Shown piece after piece: positions 15,991 through 26,003 of a DNA stretch of 59,092 nucleotides; position 1 is the stretch's first letter, and each line of letters opens with the position of its first letter. This stretch comes from Planctomycetota bacterium. GTDB taxonomy: Bacteria > Planctomycetota > Planctomycetia > Isosphaerales > Isosphaeraceae. The notes beneath the pieces were generated by a model. It saw only the letters and a program-made list of their open reading frames with translations, did not search any database and was not told the DNA's origin. Where the stretch lies: positions 1-59,092 of the forward strand of contig JAQGHR010000020.1 in NCBI GenBank assembly GCA_028291545.1. Reading direction: 5' to 3'. The position numbers were made by a program, and so were the translations under genes.

Positions 15991-17262
15991 ATGAGTTGGG
16001 CCGCGACGCTGGTTCTGGTGGGTCTGCTGTTCGGTCAAGAGCGCGGCGATGCGCTCGTCGTTCGCGTTCCGGTCAGCGAGGCAGGCTCGATCGACGGCGG
16101 GGAGTTGATGGTCCGTCTCGGAAAGGCCATCGGGGTCAAGGTTGAACGACCGAAGGCGACGTTCTCGCTCCCGGTCCGCGGGCCGGCAGGACTCGTGTCC
16201 CGTTCCTTGATGGCCCAGACGTTGGGCCCCTGCGTCTCCATCGAGGTAAAAGCAGAGGAAGTCGTGCTTCGTGTCGATCCGGAGGCACTCACGGATGCAC
16301 AACGCCCTGCACTTCGCGAGCGGTTGCAGATGTTCGCGAAGAACACACGCTTCCTCCCGGGTGATCCGACCTCACGGTACGGCTTCACGCCACAGAAATC
16401 CTACCGGCCCAACAATCCGGATCGGCCGACGATTTGCCTGATTCACGGGATAAACTCGTCGTCCGACTCCTTTGTACATCTGATTCCCGCGCTGGAATCC
16501 GAAGGTTTTGGTGTGGTGGTCTATAACTACCCCTACGACCGTGACCTGGACGAGATGGTGGTAATTTTCGCGAGCGATTGGGCCGCATTTCGTCGCGAGA
16601 AGCAAGAGCAATGCAAATGGACCATCCTGACCCATTCCATGGGATCGCTGCTGGCGCGATCGTATGTTGAGGGCGAGCACTATTTGGAAGATGTCTCCCA
16701 CCTCTTCTTGATCGGTCCCACGAATCGCGGTGCGGCCGTCGCGAATGGGCAGAAGCTACTCCGGCTCGCCCGGAGGCTCCAGCCCGCCCGCGAGAAGGAG
16801 CAGGAACTCCAGGCCGGGAACGGTGATGACCTGGGCGCCGCGGCCGAGGATCTCCTGCCGGGAAGCAAGTTCCTGGAAGCACTCAATGCCAGGCCCCGCC
16901 GCCAGGGTGTCTCGTACCACATTCTCGCCGGGAGCGGTGGATTTCTCTCCCCGTCCGCCCGAACTCAGGTGGAGGCGTATCTCGCCACGGTCACCGGTCA
17001 AGGCGGCCTCCTCGGCGGCCTTTCGCGGTTCGCAACTTCGGGCGTAGGGCCGGTCCTGGATGAGTTGACGGCCGGGACCGGCGACGGTTGCGTCACTCTG
17101 GCTTCCACGAGGCTAGACGGTGTGATCGACCACGAGACCATCCCGGCGAACCACGTCGAGCTGATTCGAGGCCCCCTGCTCTATCCCGACCCCGGTCCGA
17201 TCGCCTGCCTCCCCTTCATCCTCAAGCGGATCCAGGCGAAGCCGATCGTCGCGGGACGCTAG
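15991..17262 (+). CDS. Secreted alpha/beta hydrolase, lipase-like
   Basis: A 423-residue protein whose N-terminus (MSWAATLVLVGLLFGQERGD) looks like a short signal peptide. Residues 20-130 form a separate N-terminal domain. The hydrolase domain begins with ICLIHGINSSSDSF, with oxyanion-hole HG at 152-153. The nucleophile elbow THSMGS places Ser at about 216. A late acid and the IDHETIPANHVEL region near residue 385 are plausible sites for the Asp/His partners. It probably hydrolyses an ester of a lipid or polysaccharide in the periplasm. It follows the spermidine-synthase fusion by 34 bases, and the POT transporter gene comes 113 bases later. Confidence 0.8.
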   Translation: MSWAATLVLVGLLFGQERGDALVVRVPVSEAGSIDGGELMVRLGKAIGVKVERPKATFSLPVRGPAGLVSRSLMAQTLGPCVSIEVKAEEVVLRVDPEALTDAQRPALRERLQMFAKNTRFLPGDPTSRYGFTPQKSYRPNNPDRPTICLIHGINSSSDSFVHLIPALESEGFGVVVYNYPYDRDLDEMVVIFASDWAAFRREKQEQCKWTILTHSMGSLLARSYVEGEHYLEDVSHLFLIGPTNRGAAVANGQKLLRLARRLQPAREKEQELQAGNGDDLGAAAEDLLPGSKFLEALNARPRRQGVSYHILAGSGGFLSPSARTQVEAYLATVTGQGGLLGGLSRFATSGVGPVLDELTAGTGDGCVTLASTRLDGVIDHETIPANHVELIRGPLLYPDPGPIACLPFILKRIQAKPIVAGR

Positions 17263-17375
17263 GGTCTTGGGCGAGGAGTGGGTCTTCGAGTACTCTGTTG
17301 CGGCGGAATGGCCTCTCCTCCTTCCCGCCCGGTTCGCCCTTCACCTCGAACTCAGCCCCGACGAAGGAGTCGTCC

Positions 17376-18977
17376 ATGTCCAGTGTCCCCGCGGATCGCC
17401 TTTCTTCCCACGACGAAGTCGGCAATTCGAAAGCGGGTCATCCGCCGGGTTTATATGTCCTTTTCGGCGCGGAGATGTGGGAGCGGCTAAGTTACTACGG
17501 GATGCGAGCCCTGCTCGTCCTTTATCTCGTCAAGCACCTTAAGTATGAACGGCCCGCCGCCCTCGATTTGTATGCCACGTACACGGGTCTGGTTTATTTG
17601 ACCCCGCTGCTGGGCGGCTACCTGGCCGACAAGTTCCTCGGCCAGCGCAAGGCCGTGTTCATCGGTGGCCTGCTCATGGCGCTCGGCCACTTCGCGATGG
17701 CGTTCGAGCCGCTCTTGTTCGTTGCTCTCGGCCTGATCATTCTCGGCAATGGTTTCTTCAAGCCGAATATCTCGACGATGGTCGGCCAACTGTATGCACC
17801 CGGCGACGCGAGACGTGACAGCGCCTACACCATCTTCTACATGGGAATCAACACGGGTGCCTTCCTCGCGCCGATCATTTGCGGTTATCTGGGCGAAAGC
17901 CAACGGTTTGGGTGGCACTACGGCTTTGCCGCGGCGGGCGTCGGGATGGTTATCGGCCTCCTGAACTTCGCCTTGTTTCAGAGGGTCCTCGGCCCGATCG
18001 GGTTCCCGCCGGGACGGTCGGAGACGGGATCGGCTCGGATCGGCGTGGCCGACATCCTGCATATCGTGTTGATCACGGCGACTGGCGCGGCACTGGTTTA
18101 CACCGCCGTGTCAGCGGCCCCGAAGATACACTCGATGCTGCCGCCGAAGATCGCAAGCCTGGGCGTGATGGCCTATTGGATCGCCCTGGCGTTCGTGTTA
18201 ATCGCTGTCACGGGTCTGATCACCCGAGGCTCGATCGCGGCAGACGCCAGGAACGAGTCGGCGGGTGAGGCTAAGTCGATCTCCGCTCGCAATGCTCCGT
18301 TCACACCTCAGGACTGGCAACGGATTGTGGTGATCCTGGTCGTCGCAATGTTCTCGATCGTCTTCTGGATGGGGTTCGAGCAAGCGGGTGGCACATTCAC
18401 GCTCTTCGCCGACGCGGAGACTAACCGTTCGGTCCCACAGTTCGTCGAGAAGATCACGGGCGATCCGACCTTCCCGGCCTCCCTGTATCAGACGATCAAC
18501 CCGCTCCTGATCGTCCTCCTGGCGTTTCTGCCCCTGGCGATCTGGAGCGCCCTGGAACGGGCGGGGATTCATGTGAACTCGGCCGCCAAGATGGGGATCG
18601 GGCTGATCCTGCTGGGGGTCGGATTCATCATCATGAACTACGCGGACAGTCAATTTTCCAAGTCGAATAAGGCCGGTCCGCAGTGGCTTGCCTACGTCTA
18701 TTTCTTCAATTCGATCGGCGAACTGTGTCTGTCGCCGATCGGTCTGTCACTCGTGAATAAGCTTGCCCCGGCGCGGATTGCCTCGCTCATGATGGCCGTC
18801 TGGTTCCTCTGCACCGCCATCGCCAATTACCTCGCGGGAATCATGGAAGAGTTGCTCAAACACCAGCTCCCACAGGTCCCTCTGTTCTCGTTCCTGATCT
18901 GGACGTCCCTGATTTCCGGCTTGATGCTCCTGGCCCTGAGCCCGTTGCTCAAGAAGATGTCGCAGGGGCGAATCTGA
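17376..18977 (+). CDS. POT-family (PTR2) peptide:H+ symporter
   Basis: A 533-residue proton-coupled oligopeptide transporter of the inner membrane. The start at ATG 17376 follows GAAGGAG. The family motif ERxxYY is present as WERLSYYGMRALLVLYL near residue 35. The LADKFLGQRKAVFIGG loop and the PTR2 signature FFKPNISTMVGQLY follow. About 12-14 membrane helices are visible, with a longer central loop rich in charged residues near residues 285-310. It would import di- and tripeptides. The next gene encodes an exported S9 peptidase starting 49 bases on, so peptide release and uptake may be linked. Confidence 0.92.
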   Translation: MSSVPADRLSSHDEVGNSKAGHPPGLYVLFGAEMWERLSYYGMRALLVLYLVKHLKYERPAALDLYATYTGLVYLTPLLGGYLADKFLGQRKAVFIGGLLMALGHFAMAFEPLLFVALGLIILGNGFFKPNISTMVGQLYAPGDARRDSAYTIFYMGINTGAFLAPIICGYLGESQRFGWHYGFAAAGVGMVIGLLNFALFQRVLGPIGFPPGRSETGSARIGVADILHIVLITATGAALVYTAVSAAPKIHSMLPPKIASLGVMAYWIALAFVLIAVTGLITRGSIAADARNESAGEAKSISARNAPFTPQDWQRIVVILVVAMFSIVFWMGFEQAGGTFTLFADAETNRSVPQFVEKITGDPTFPASLYQTINPLLIVLLAFLPLAIWSALERAGIHVNSAAKMGIGLILLGVGFIIMNYADSQFSKSNKAGPQWLAYVYFFNSIGELCLSPIGLSLVNKLAPARIASLMMAVWFLCTAIANYLAGIMEELLKHQLPQVPLFSFLIWTSLISGLMLLALSPLLKKMSQGRI

Positions 18978-19026
18978 GCAATTCCTCGCGAATCGAGGCC
19001 TTTCCCTACCTTCGAGGTGGCTTCCC

Positions 19027-21147
19027 ATGCGCTTGCTCCCAGGGCTTTTCATGAGTATCGCCTTCTCCATGCCGGCCTTTGCCGGGAGGCCGATGACGGT
19101 CGATGATTTGCTCGCCGTGAAGAGCGTGTCCGACCCGCAGATCTCGCCCGATGGAAAACTCGTCGTGTACGTTGTCTCGGAGATCGACCGGGAGGCGAAC
19201 AAGTCGAACAGCGACCTCTGGCTCGTGCCGGTCGCGGGGGGCGAGCCGAAACGGCTGACGACCGCGCCTGGGGCGGACTCGCATCCTCGATGGAGTCCGG
19301 ACGGCAAGTCCATCGCGTTTACCTCCACGCGATCGGGTTCGTCCCAGATCTGGCTGTTGTCGATCGACGGCGGCGAAGCTCAGCAGTTGACGAGGCTGCC
19401 GATCGACGTCAGCGAGCCCATCTGGTCGCCCAAGGGGGACAAACTCGCCTTCGCGGCCGAAGTAGTTCCCGGCAAGTCCCCCGAGGAGACCGCGAAGGCC
19501 GACAAGGCGAAGGCCGACGCCAAGAGCAAGGTCCGCGTTTATGATTCCCTGATGATCCGTCACTGGGCGAGCTGGGACGAGGGGAAGAAGTCGCACCTGT
19601 TCGTCTGCGACGCCAGGACGGGCGAGGCAAAGGACCTGATCCCCGACTGGAAGGTGAACGTTCCCCCTGGCCCGTTCGGAGGGTCGAGCGATTATGCGTG
19701 GTCGCCGGACGGTAAGGAATTGGCGTTCACGTCGGAACCGCTCAAGGACCATGCCTGGAGCACGAACACGGATATCTGGACGATCCCGGCCGAGGGTGGC
19801 ACGGCGAAGAATCGGACCGCCGCGAACAAGGGCGCGGACGCTCAGCCGTCCTACTGCCCGATCGCCAAATTCCGTCTCCTCGCGTTCGTGAGCCAGGAAA
19901 GGGCCGGTTTCGAGGCCGATCAGTGGGTGCTGAAGCTGGCGGCGGCCGATCAAGAGCCGGTGGACATCAGCAAGAGGATCGATCGTCCGGTCCAATCTTT
20001 CGTCTGGTATCCCGGAATTCCGGGCTGGAATCGTCTACTCGCGACAATCGACGAGAGGGGCACGGAACCGTTGATGGAGATAGGGTTCAGCGTCCGATTC
20101 GAAAACGACGGCAAGATCCTGTCGCTCGGTGGCCCCGCGCAGGAGCGAAGGCTGATGACCGGCGGGATCAACACGGCGGCGCAGGTCGGGCCGGATGGCG
20201 AGAGTCATATCTTTCTGAGGGGAGATGCCTCGCGACCGAGCGAGATCTTCCACGCCCGCATCCCGAACACGGCGGCGTCACCCGGTCGTCTCAAGATCGA
20301 GGAGATCGCCCCGACCCAGCTCACTCACCACAACGACGACCTGATCGCCAAGCTCGACGTCTCCAAGGCCGAGGGCTTTTCGTTCAAGGGCGCCGACGGC
20401 GACGAGGTCCACGGATGGCTCATCAAACCACCCGGGTTCGACCCGTCGAAGAAGTACCCCGTCCTTTTCGCGATCCACGGCGGCCCCCAGGGAGCCTGGC
20501 ACGACGAATGGCATGCGCGATGGAATTATCAGATGTTCGCGGCGCCGGGTTATGTGGTCGTCGCGATCAACCCTCGCGGATCGACGGGCTACGGCCAGAA
20601 GTTTACCGATCAGATCAGCACGGACTGGAATGGTCGCGTGGTTGAGGATCTGATGAAGGGACTCGATCACGCGACCAAGACCTACCCCTTCCTGGACGGT
20701 GATCGTGTCGCGGCGGCGGGCGGATCGTATGGCGGCTACATGGTCAACTGGCTCGCGGGGCACTCGGATCGATTCAAGGCGCTGATCTCGCACGCGGGCG
20801 TCTTCGACCTGACCAGCAAGTACGGCACGACCGAGGAATTGTGGTTCCCCGATTGGGAGTTTGGTGGACCGCCGTGGAAGGACGCGGAGACGGCGACTCG
20901 CTACCGCGAGCAGTCGCCGAGCAGCTATGCCATGAACTTCAAGACACCCACGCTGGTGATCCACGGCGCGCTCGATTTCCGGGTCCCCGATGCCCAGGGT
21001 CTCGGCATGTTCACCGCGTTGCAGCGTCGCGGCGTGCCGAGCCGTTATGTCTGGTTCCCCGATGAGGGGCACTGGATTTTGAAGCCGGCCAATCGCGTGG
21101 CTTGGTGGAACGAGATGCATTCCTGGCTCGCGAAGTACCTCAAATGA
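19027..21147 (+). CDS. Secreted S9-family prolyl oligopeptidase-like peptidase
   Basis: A 706-residue serine peptidase with a signal peptide (MRLLPGLFMSIAFSMPAFAG). The N-terminal half is a beta-propeller with PD40/WD40-like repeats (ISPDGKLVVYV, WSPDGKSIAFTST, WSPKGDKLAFAAE, WSPDGKELAFTSE). The C-terminal alpha/beta hydrolase domain has the complete triad: Ser567 in GGSYGGY, Asp650 in GALDFRVPD and His682 in DEGHWIL. It probably cleaves short peptides outside the cytoplasm. Its stop codon overlaps the DUF983 start (ATGA), so the two are translationally coupled. The peptide transporter gene upstream supports a peptide-use role. Confidence 0.93.
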   Translation: MRLLPGLFMSIAFSMPAFAGRPMTVDDLLAVKSVSDPQISPDGKLVVYVVSEIDREANKSNSDLWLVPVAGGEPKRLTTAPGADSHPRWSPDGKSIAFTSTRSGSSQIWLLSIDGGEAQQLTRLPIDVSEPIWSPKGDKLAFAAEVVPGKSPEETAKADKAKADAKSKVRVYDSLMIRHWASWDEGKKSHLFVCDARTGEAKDLIPDWKVNVPPGPFGGSSDYAWSPDGKELAFTSEPLKDHAWSTNTDIWTIPAEGGTAKNRTAANKGADAQPSYCPIAKFRLLAFVSQERAGFEADQWVLKLAAADQEPVDISKRIDRPVQSFVWYPGIPGWNRLLATIDERGTEPLMEIGFSVRFENDGKILSLGGPAQERRLMTGGINTAAQVGPDGESHIFLRGDASRPSEIFHARIPNTAASPGRLKIEEIAPTQLTHHNDDLIAKLDVSKAEGFSFKGADGDEVHGWLIKPPGFDPSKKYPVLFAIHGGPQGAWHDEWHARWNYQMFAAPGYVVVAINPRGSTGYGQKFTDQISTDWNGRVVEDLMKGLDHATKTYPFLDGDRVAAAGGSYGGYMVNWLAGHSDRFKALISHAGVFDLTSKYGTTEELWFPDWEFGGPPWKDAETATRYREQSPSSYAMNFKTPTLVIHGALDFRVPDAQGLGMFTALQRRGVPSRYVWFPDEGHWILKPANRVAWWNEMHSWLAKYLK

Positions 21148-21509
21148 GCCTGCCCACCCTGCCCGGCGGTCGTGCCCGCGCGATCTGGAATCTAAGGTGC
21201 CCGGTCTGCGGTGTCGGCCCGGTATTCCGCTCACCGTTCACGATGAACGAGCGTTGCCCGCACTGCGGCGAAGTTTTCGGGCGAGGGGAGCCGGGGTACT
21301 TCCTGGGTGCGATGTACTTCAGTTACGGTCTAGGCGTGATCCTGATCACCACGTTCACGGGGATCATTTATCTCTACTTTCGCAACTGGCGACTCTGGCA
21401 ATTGATCACGGCCGGTTGGATTCTCTTCCTGCCTCTGGTGCCGGCCGTGTATCGTTACTCCCGGGTGCTCTGGCTCCATTTCGATCGCGTGATTGACCCG
21501 AGTGACTGA
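21144..21509 (+). CDS. DUF983-family membrane protein with zinc ribbon
   Basis: A 121-residue protein with an N-terminal zinc-ribbon-like module of two CxxC pairs (C19/C22 in RCPVCG and C38/C41 in RCPHCG), then two membrane helices (YFSYGLGVILITTFTGIIYLYF and LITAGWILFLPLVPAVYRYS). This order is that of DUF983, whose role is unclear; some members are linked to respiration. The ATG at 21144 overlaps the stop of the S9 peptidase gene as ATGA, so the upstream frame extension is ignored. The fhs gene follows in the same direction. Confidence 0.88.
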   Translation: MSLPTLPGGRARAIWNLRCPVCGVGPVFRSPFTMNERCPHCGEVFGRGEPGYFLGAMYFSYGLGVILITTFTGIIYLYFRNWRLWQLITAGWILFLPLVPAVYRYSRVLWLHFDRVIDPSD

Positions 21510-21619
21510 CGATGCCCCGCGATGTCGCCGGACCTCGGCGCCGTAGAAGGGGAAGTCTGCCGCGAATGCCCCGTCCGATCTTCAAATCTCTTGATCCGTA
21601 CAGTCCCGGAAATCCAGTG

Positions 21620-23272
21620 ATGCACCAGACTCCCCCCGGACTTCGACCGATCGCCGACGTGGCTCACGATCTGGGAATCTCCTCAGATCATCTGGAACCG
21701 TACGGCCGGGACAAGGCCAAGGTCCGCCTTGAGGCGCTCGCGGAGGCGAATCGGCCGCCGGGAAAACTGATCCTGGTGTCGGCGATCACCCCCACGCCGG
21801 CCGGCGAAGGAAAAACGACGACCTCGATCGGCCTGGCGCAGGGGCTCAATCGGATCGGCAAATCCGCGTGTCTTGCCTTGCGGCAGCCATCGATGGGCCC
21901 TGTGTTCGGACGCAAGGGCGGCGCGACGGGAGGCGGCGCGAGCCGGCTGGAGCCATCGAACACGATCAATTTGCAGTTCACCGGGGACTTCCATGCCATC
22001 ACCGCCGCGCACAATCTGCTCGCGGCGGCCATCGACAATCGGCTCCATTTCGGCGACACGTCGCTCGATCCTGGTCGCGTGACGTGGAAGCGTGCCCTGG
22101 ACATGAACGATCGCGCCCTGCGGAAGATCGTCATCGGGCTGGGCGGCCCCGCGCAGGGCGGCGTGCCTCGCGAGAGCGGCTTCGACATCACCGCGGCCAG
22201 CGAGATCATGGCGATTCACGGGTTGTCCGAGTCACCCGCCGACCTGAAAGCTCGGATCGATCGAATCCTCGTCGGATACACCTCGACGGGTGAACCCGTG
22301 AAGGCCGAATCGATCGGTGTCTCCGGGGCGATGGCCGCTATCCTGAACGAGGCATTACTTCCGAACCTGGTGCAGTCTCGCGAGGGCTCACCCGCGTTCG
22401 TTCACGGCGGCCCGTTCGCCAACATCGCCCATGGGTGCAACTCCGTGCTCGCCACGCGAATGGCGCTGGCGCACGCCGAGTATGCCGTCACCGAGGCGGG
22501 TTTCGCGTTCGACCTCGGGGCGGAGAAGTTTTTCGACATCAAATGCCGATCCGCGAATCTCAACCCCGCCGCGATCGTGATCGTCGCAACGGTCCGGGCG
22601 CTCAAGATGCATGGGGGCGTCGCCCTCGAAGACCTCACGAAGCCCGATGTCGGAGCCGTGAATCGCGGGCTAGAGAACCTCGCGGCGCACCTGGACGCCG
22701 CAAAAAACTTCCGGAAGCCCACGCTCGTCGCCATCAATCAGCGCGGGGAGGACACGAACGCCGAGCTTTCGGCCATTCACGCCTTTTGCCGGGAACATGG
22801 TGTGCCAGTCGCGACCGCCGACGTCTTTGGCAAGGGCGGTGCCGGTGCGATCGAACTGGCCGAGCGCGTCGTCGAAGCGACATCGGGACCGAACACGCCG
22901 TACACGCCGCTCTACCCCCTGGAGGCTTCCGCCGAGAAGAAGATTGAAGCCATCGCCAGGAAAATGTACGGCGCGGATGACGTGAACATCCTACCCAATG
23001 CCCAGAGCAAACTTCGACGTGCGCGAAAGCTCGGCCTGGGTGCCCTGCCCATTTGCATGGCCAAGACACAAGATTCGCTTTCGGACAATCCCAAGCTGCG
23101 AGGACGCCCTCGCGGTTTCACGCTCACCGTACGCGATATCGAGATCGCGGCCGGGGCCGGTTTTCTCGTCGCCCTCACCGGAGAAATTGTCCGCATGCCC
23201 GGCTTGCCGGAGCGACCCGCAGCCGAGCGGATCTCGGTGGATGAGTCCGGCTTGATCCAGGGTCTGTCCTGA
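21620..23272 (+). CDS. fhs: Formate-tetrahydrofolate ligase
   Basis: This enzyme makes 10-formyl-tetrahydrofolate from formate, tetrahydrofolate and ATP for one-carbon metabolism. From ATG 21620 it has 550 residues, the normal length, and starts in the family way (GLRPIADVAHDLGISSDHLEPYG). An earlier in-frame ATG at 21566 has a better ribosome site (AAGGGGAAG) and would add 18 residues, so the start is not certain. The P-loop TPAGEGKTTT is at about 59-68. Conserved GPVFGRKGGATGGG, NLQFTGDFHAI, HGGPFANIAHGCNS and GKGGAGAIEL segments are all present. It belongs to a plus-strand run with DUF983 and the S9 peptidase, but a functional link to them is not evident. Confidence 0.96.
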   Translation: MHQTPPGLRPIADVAHDLGISSDHLEPYGRDKAKVRLEALAEANRPPGKLILVSAITPTPAGEGKTTTSIGLAQGLNRIGKSACLALRQPSMGPVFGRKGGATGGGASRLEPSNTINLQFTGDFHAITAAHNLLAAAIDNRLHFGDTSLDPGRVTWKRALDMNDRALRKIVIGLGGPAQGGVPRESGFDITAASEIMAIHGLSESPADLKARIDRILVGYTSTGEPVKAESIGVSGAMAAILNEALLPNLVQSREGSPAFVHGGPFANIAHGCNSVLATRMALAHAEYAVTEAGFAFDLGAEKFFDIKCRSANLNPAAIVIVATVRALKMHGGVALEDLTKPDVGAVNRGLENLAAHLDAAKNFRKPTLVAINQRGEDTNAELSAIHAFCREHGVPVATADVFGKGGAGAIELAERVVEATSGPNTPYTPLYPLEASAEKKIEAIARKMYGADDVNILPNAQSKLRRARKLGLGALPICMAKTQDSLSDNPKLRGRPRGFTLTVRDIEIAAGAGFLVALTGEIVRMPGLPERPAAERISVDESGLIQGLS

Positions 23273-23297
23273 CGAACGTCAGACGCATTTCGTCAGG
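23268..23297. terminator. Shared hairpin between convergent genes
   Basis: CCTGACGAA (23268-23276), which includes the fhs stop codon, is a perfect inverted repeat of TTCGTCAGG (23289-23297), with a 12-base loop. It lies in the 39-base gap before the end of the convergent M48 gene. It probably terminates both transcripts. Confidence 0.6.
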
Positions 23298-23311
23298 CTG
23301 AGTCGATCGCT

Positions 23312-25828
23312 TCACGTAGCCTGCGCGGCCTCGTCATCCGGCTTCGGGCGCTCCGGTAAGGGCTCCATACCCAGGGCTTTCTCCACTTCCTCGGCGGCGA
23401 GCATGAGGCGTCCGACCAACCGGTAGTGGAGGGGAACCATCTTGTCGAGGGCGTTGCCGGCCGCGTCCAGCAGCTCGTTGATGTCGTCGGCGCCGGGCAT
23501 TTTCGGCAGAGCATACTGGGCCAGGGAGATCATGCCTTCGGCGTGGTCAAAGGGATAGGCGACGGCGTTGCCGAGTTTCCAGCTCAATTCTTGAAGCTGG
23601 TCGTGGAGAACCTTTCCGGCGCGTCGGATCGCATTGTGCATCTTGGCGTTTTGCTCGTTCCCCTGCCATTTCGAGAGGACGCCCAGCAGGGCTTGATGCG
23701 CCTTGAGGGTCTCGACGAGCGAGGGGATCACCGTCCGCCCGACATGTTTGGCCACGGGATAGAGTGTGGCCGCTTCCTCGCGCCAGGTCGGACCGTCGGG
23801 CACGATCTCGGCGATGTCGTCCGATTCGAGCAGGGAGAGGGCGCCGTGGATGCGGCGGATGGTCGCGCTTTCGCGGATACTCAGCGCCTCGTCGAGTCGC
23901 TCGATCTCACGGGCGATCTCGCTCGCGGCCGTGCTGGCGCAGTCGAGATTGGCCTTGGTCAAACCGAAGTCCGACGCCTTGGGCTTGAAGTCCGCCTTGA
24001 GCATGGCCGTGGCCGCGGCCACCTTGATCCCTTCGCCGCGAAGGTCGTTATAGGTCTTGAGCGACTCCTCATAGGTCTCGATCGTCGCGGCCATCTTTTG
24101 CCGCGCCGAGATCAGCGCCTGCCTGGCGGCCTTCGCGTCGGCGGGAATCCTGGGCGTGACTTCGGGCAGGAGGAAGGGGCGGAACGGGTCGAAAACACCT
24201 TGATAGAAACGCTCCAACGCCTTATTCCCCTGCATGGCGGCCGTCTGTGTCCGAACGACATCGCCGACCGGTCGCAGGCTATCCTTGTCGACGCCGTTCT
24301 TTCCGAAGATCGCCTTGTAATATTCGAATGTCGCGGCGCGACACAGGCTGTCGAAGTCTCGGAAAACGTCGGTCCCGGGGCCTTCCAGCGTGAAGACCCC
24401 GTCGGTGTCCTCGGCGTGAGCGCGAAAGATGCGATCCTTGTCGGTCGGATGGGTATCGAACAGGCCGGTCTTGCCCGTGGTGACCTGCTCGTCGATCTTC
24501 TCTAACGCCTCGGCGGGGATCTGCGCGACGTTGGCCGTGATCAGCTTGGGCAGGTTGTCGGCGAGCCGGCCCTCGCGCCAGCTTTCCTGGAGATCGATGA
24601 AGGCCCCCTGGTTTGCGACGCCGAGCACATGCAGCCGCCTCGCGGTGGACTCGAAGACTTCCCCTCCGACCATGCGGGCCTCGTAGCGGTCTGCGTCGAA
24701 CTCCATCTGCCGGAGCAGGAATCCGCTCACGATGTGTCCCGCCATCATCAGCACCCAGAGCATCCGTCGCGTCAGCCAGACGACGCCTCGGATGACCCAG
24801 ACCACGGCCGTCACGCGTACATCGCCCCCACGACTCCACGCCGCGAGGTTTTCGTCCCAGGCATCACGCTCGTAGACGACGCGAGCAAACCAGAAGTTGA
24901 TCGAGCGGATCATCGTGGACAGCCGCATCCCTGCGCCCTGGGAGAAGTGGCCGAACTCGTGGGCCAGGACGCCCGCGAATTGCTTGATACTCAGGCCGCC
25001 AACCAGCGGCAGGCCGATCGTCAACACGAGGTTGCGGTTCATGAACGAGAATGGGCCGCCATCGAAACTCGCCGACGCATTCACCTGACAGTCCACGTCG
25101 ATCCGGATCGGTGTTCTCGCCCCGACCGTGGAACAGACGCCGTCAACAAACGCGAAGAGCAGCGGTTCCTTCGAGGGCTCGAGCGATCGCGTTTTTCGCC
25201 CCTGACCACTCCTCGCGAACAACGGCTTGATCATGAATGCGATCAGCCCGAGACCGGCGATGATCGGGACGATATACAGGATCACGGCACCGCGACCATC
25301 GCGGTGCCGGCCGAAATTGTTCGGTCCGGGATCGAAGACCGAAAAGTTGTTCGTGACATGCCAGAAGACCCCGTACGCGACCAGGCCGATCAACGCGAGA
25401 TAGACCAGCGGCAGCAGGAACATGAAGCAGGCGACGACGACGATCCAGAACCGGTAGAGGGGGGTAGGTTTGACGGGCTCGATGTAATCCTGAAACGCGG
25501 CGAGGATCTGCGCCGGCGTGAGCGTCGCGGTCGTGACGAGATCCTCGTCTCCGAGGACCACGGGCGTTTGACCTTTCGGACCCGTCTTGCCGTTTGCCGA
25601 GGATTTCGCGGTCATCATGACTGGACGGTGCGCCTGACCCGCGAGCTGATACGGTACTTCGTCATCGTCAAGCGGCACGAGGTCGATGGCCTCCTCGGCG
25701 ACGGGCGTCGGCGGGAGCGGGATCGTTAGCACGGTCTGGCATTTGGGGCATTTCCCCCGCTTGCCGGCCGCGGCGTCGGCGACCTGGAACGCGCAATCAC
25801 AGCTTGAGCAGGTCACGCGGATGGGCAT
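23312..25828 (-). CDS. Zinc-ribbon M48-family membrane metalloprotease
   Basis: An 838-residue protein. Residues 1-35 form a zinc-ribbon (C7, C10, C27, C30; CSSC...GKCPKC) like the MJ0042 type used as a small sensor or anchor module. A polar linker leads to two membrane segments (about 120-160 and 185-205). The M48 peptidase domain has HEFGH at 290-294, followed by conserved downstream regions including EFDADRYEARMVGG, where the third zinc ligand Glu lies. The C-terminal 350 residues are helical and charged (KMAATIETYEESLKTYNDLRGEG) and not recognised. It probably degrades membrane or misfolded proteins. Most M48 proteins are far shorter, so the long tail is unusual. Confidence 0.88.
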   Translation of the reverse strand: MPIRVTCSSCDCAFQVADAAAGKRGKCPKCQTVLTIPLPPTPVAEEAIDLVPLDDDEVPYQLAGQAHRPVMMTAKSSANGKTGPKGQTPVVLGDEDLVTTATLTPAQILAAFQDYIEPVKPTPLYRFWIVVVACFMFLLPLVYLALIGLVAYGVFWHVTNNFSVFDPGPNNFGRHRDGRGAVILYIVPIIAGLGLIAFMIKPLFARSGQGRKTRSLEPSKEPLLFAFVDGVCSTVGARTPIRIDVDCQVNASASFDGGPFSFMNRNLVLTIGLPLVGGLSIKQFAGVLAHEFGHFSQGAGMRLSTMIRSINFWFARVVYERDAWDENLAAWSRGGDVRVTAVVWVIRGVVWLTRRMLWVLMMAGHIVSGFLLRQMEFDADRYEARMVGGEVFESTARRLHVLGVANQGAFIDLQESWREGRLADNLPKLITANVAQIPAEALEKIDEQVTTGKTGLFDTHPTDKDRIFRAHAEDTDGVFTLEGPGTDVFRDFDSLCRAATFEYYKAIFGKNGVDKDSLRPVGDVVRTQTAAMQGNKALERFYQGVFDPFRPFLLPEVTPRIPADAKAARQALISARQKMAATIETYEESLKTYNDLRGEGIKVAAATAMLKADFKPKASDFGLTKANLDCASTAASEIAREIERLDEALSIRESATIRRIHGALSLLESDDIAEIVPDGPTWREEAATLYPVAKHVGRTVIPSLVETLKAHQALLGVLSKWQGNEQNAKMHNAIRRAGKVLHDQLQELSWKLGNAVAYPFDHAEGMISLAQYALPKMPGADDINELLDAAGNALDKMVPLHYRLVGRLMLAAEEVEKALGMEPLPERPKPDDEAAQAT

Positions 25829-26003
25829 GGGCGCCTTCGCTCCCCTCGATCAGACCACACCACGAATATCGTCGAAACGCCAGCTTCCACCTGTCGTTCC
25901 ATCCGGGAGACAACTGAGACTCCCATGTCCATGAGACTAACCAGGAGTTCCGGCCGAGACAACGAGAAACCTCGGGGATAAGGCCGGTCTCGGTCGGCCG
26001 AAG

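Noticed and set aside
21510..21619. Possible tetrahydrofolate riboswitch ahead of fhs
   Set aside because: The gap is short and lacks a paired structure with the expected arms.
24629..25729. A 366-residue plus-strand frame rich in Arg, Asp and Glu
   Set aside because: It is antisense to the M48 protease, whose HEFGH and zinc-ribbon motifs are clear.
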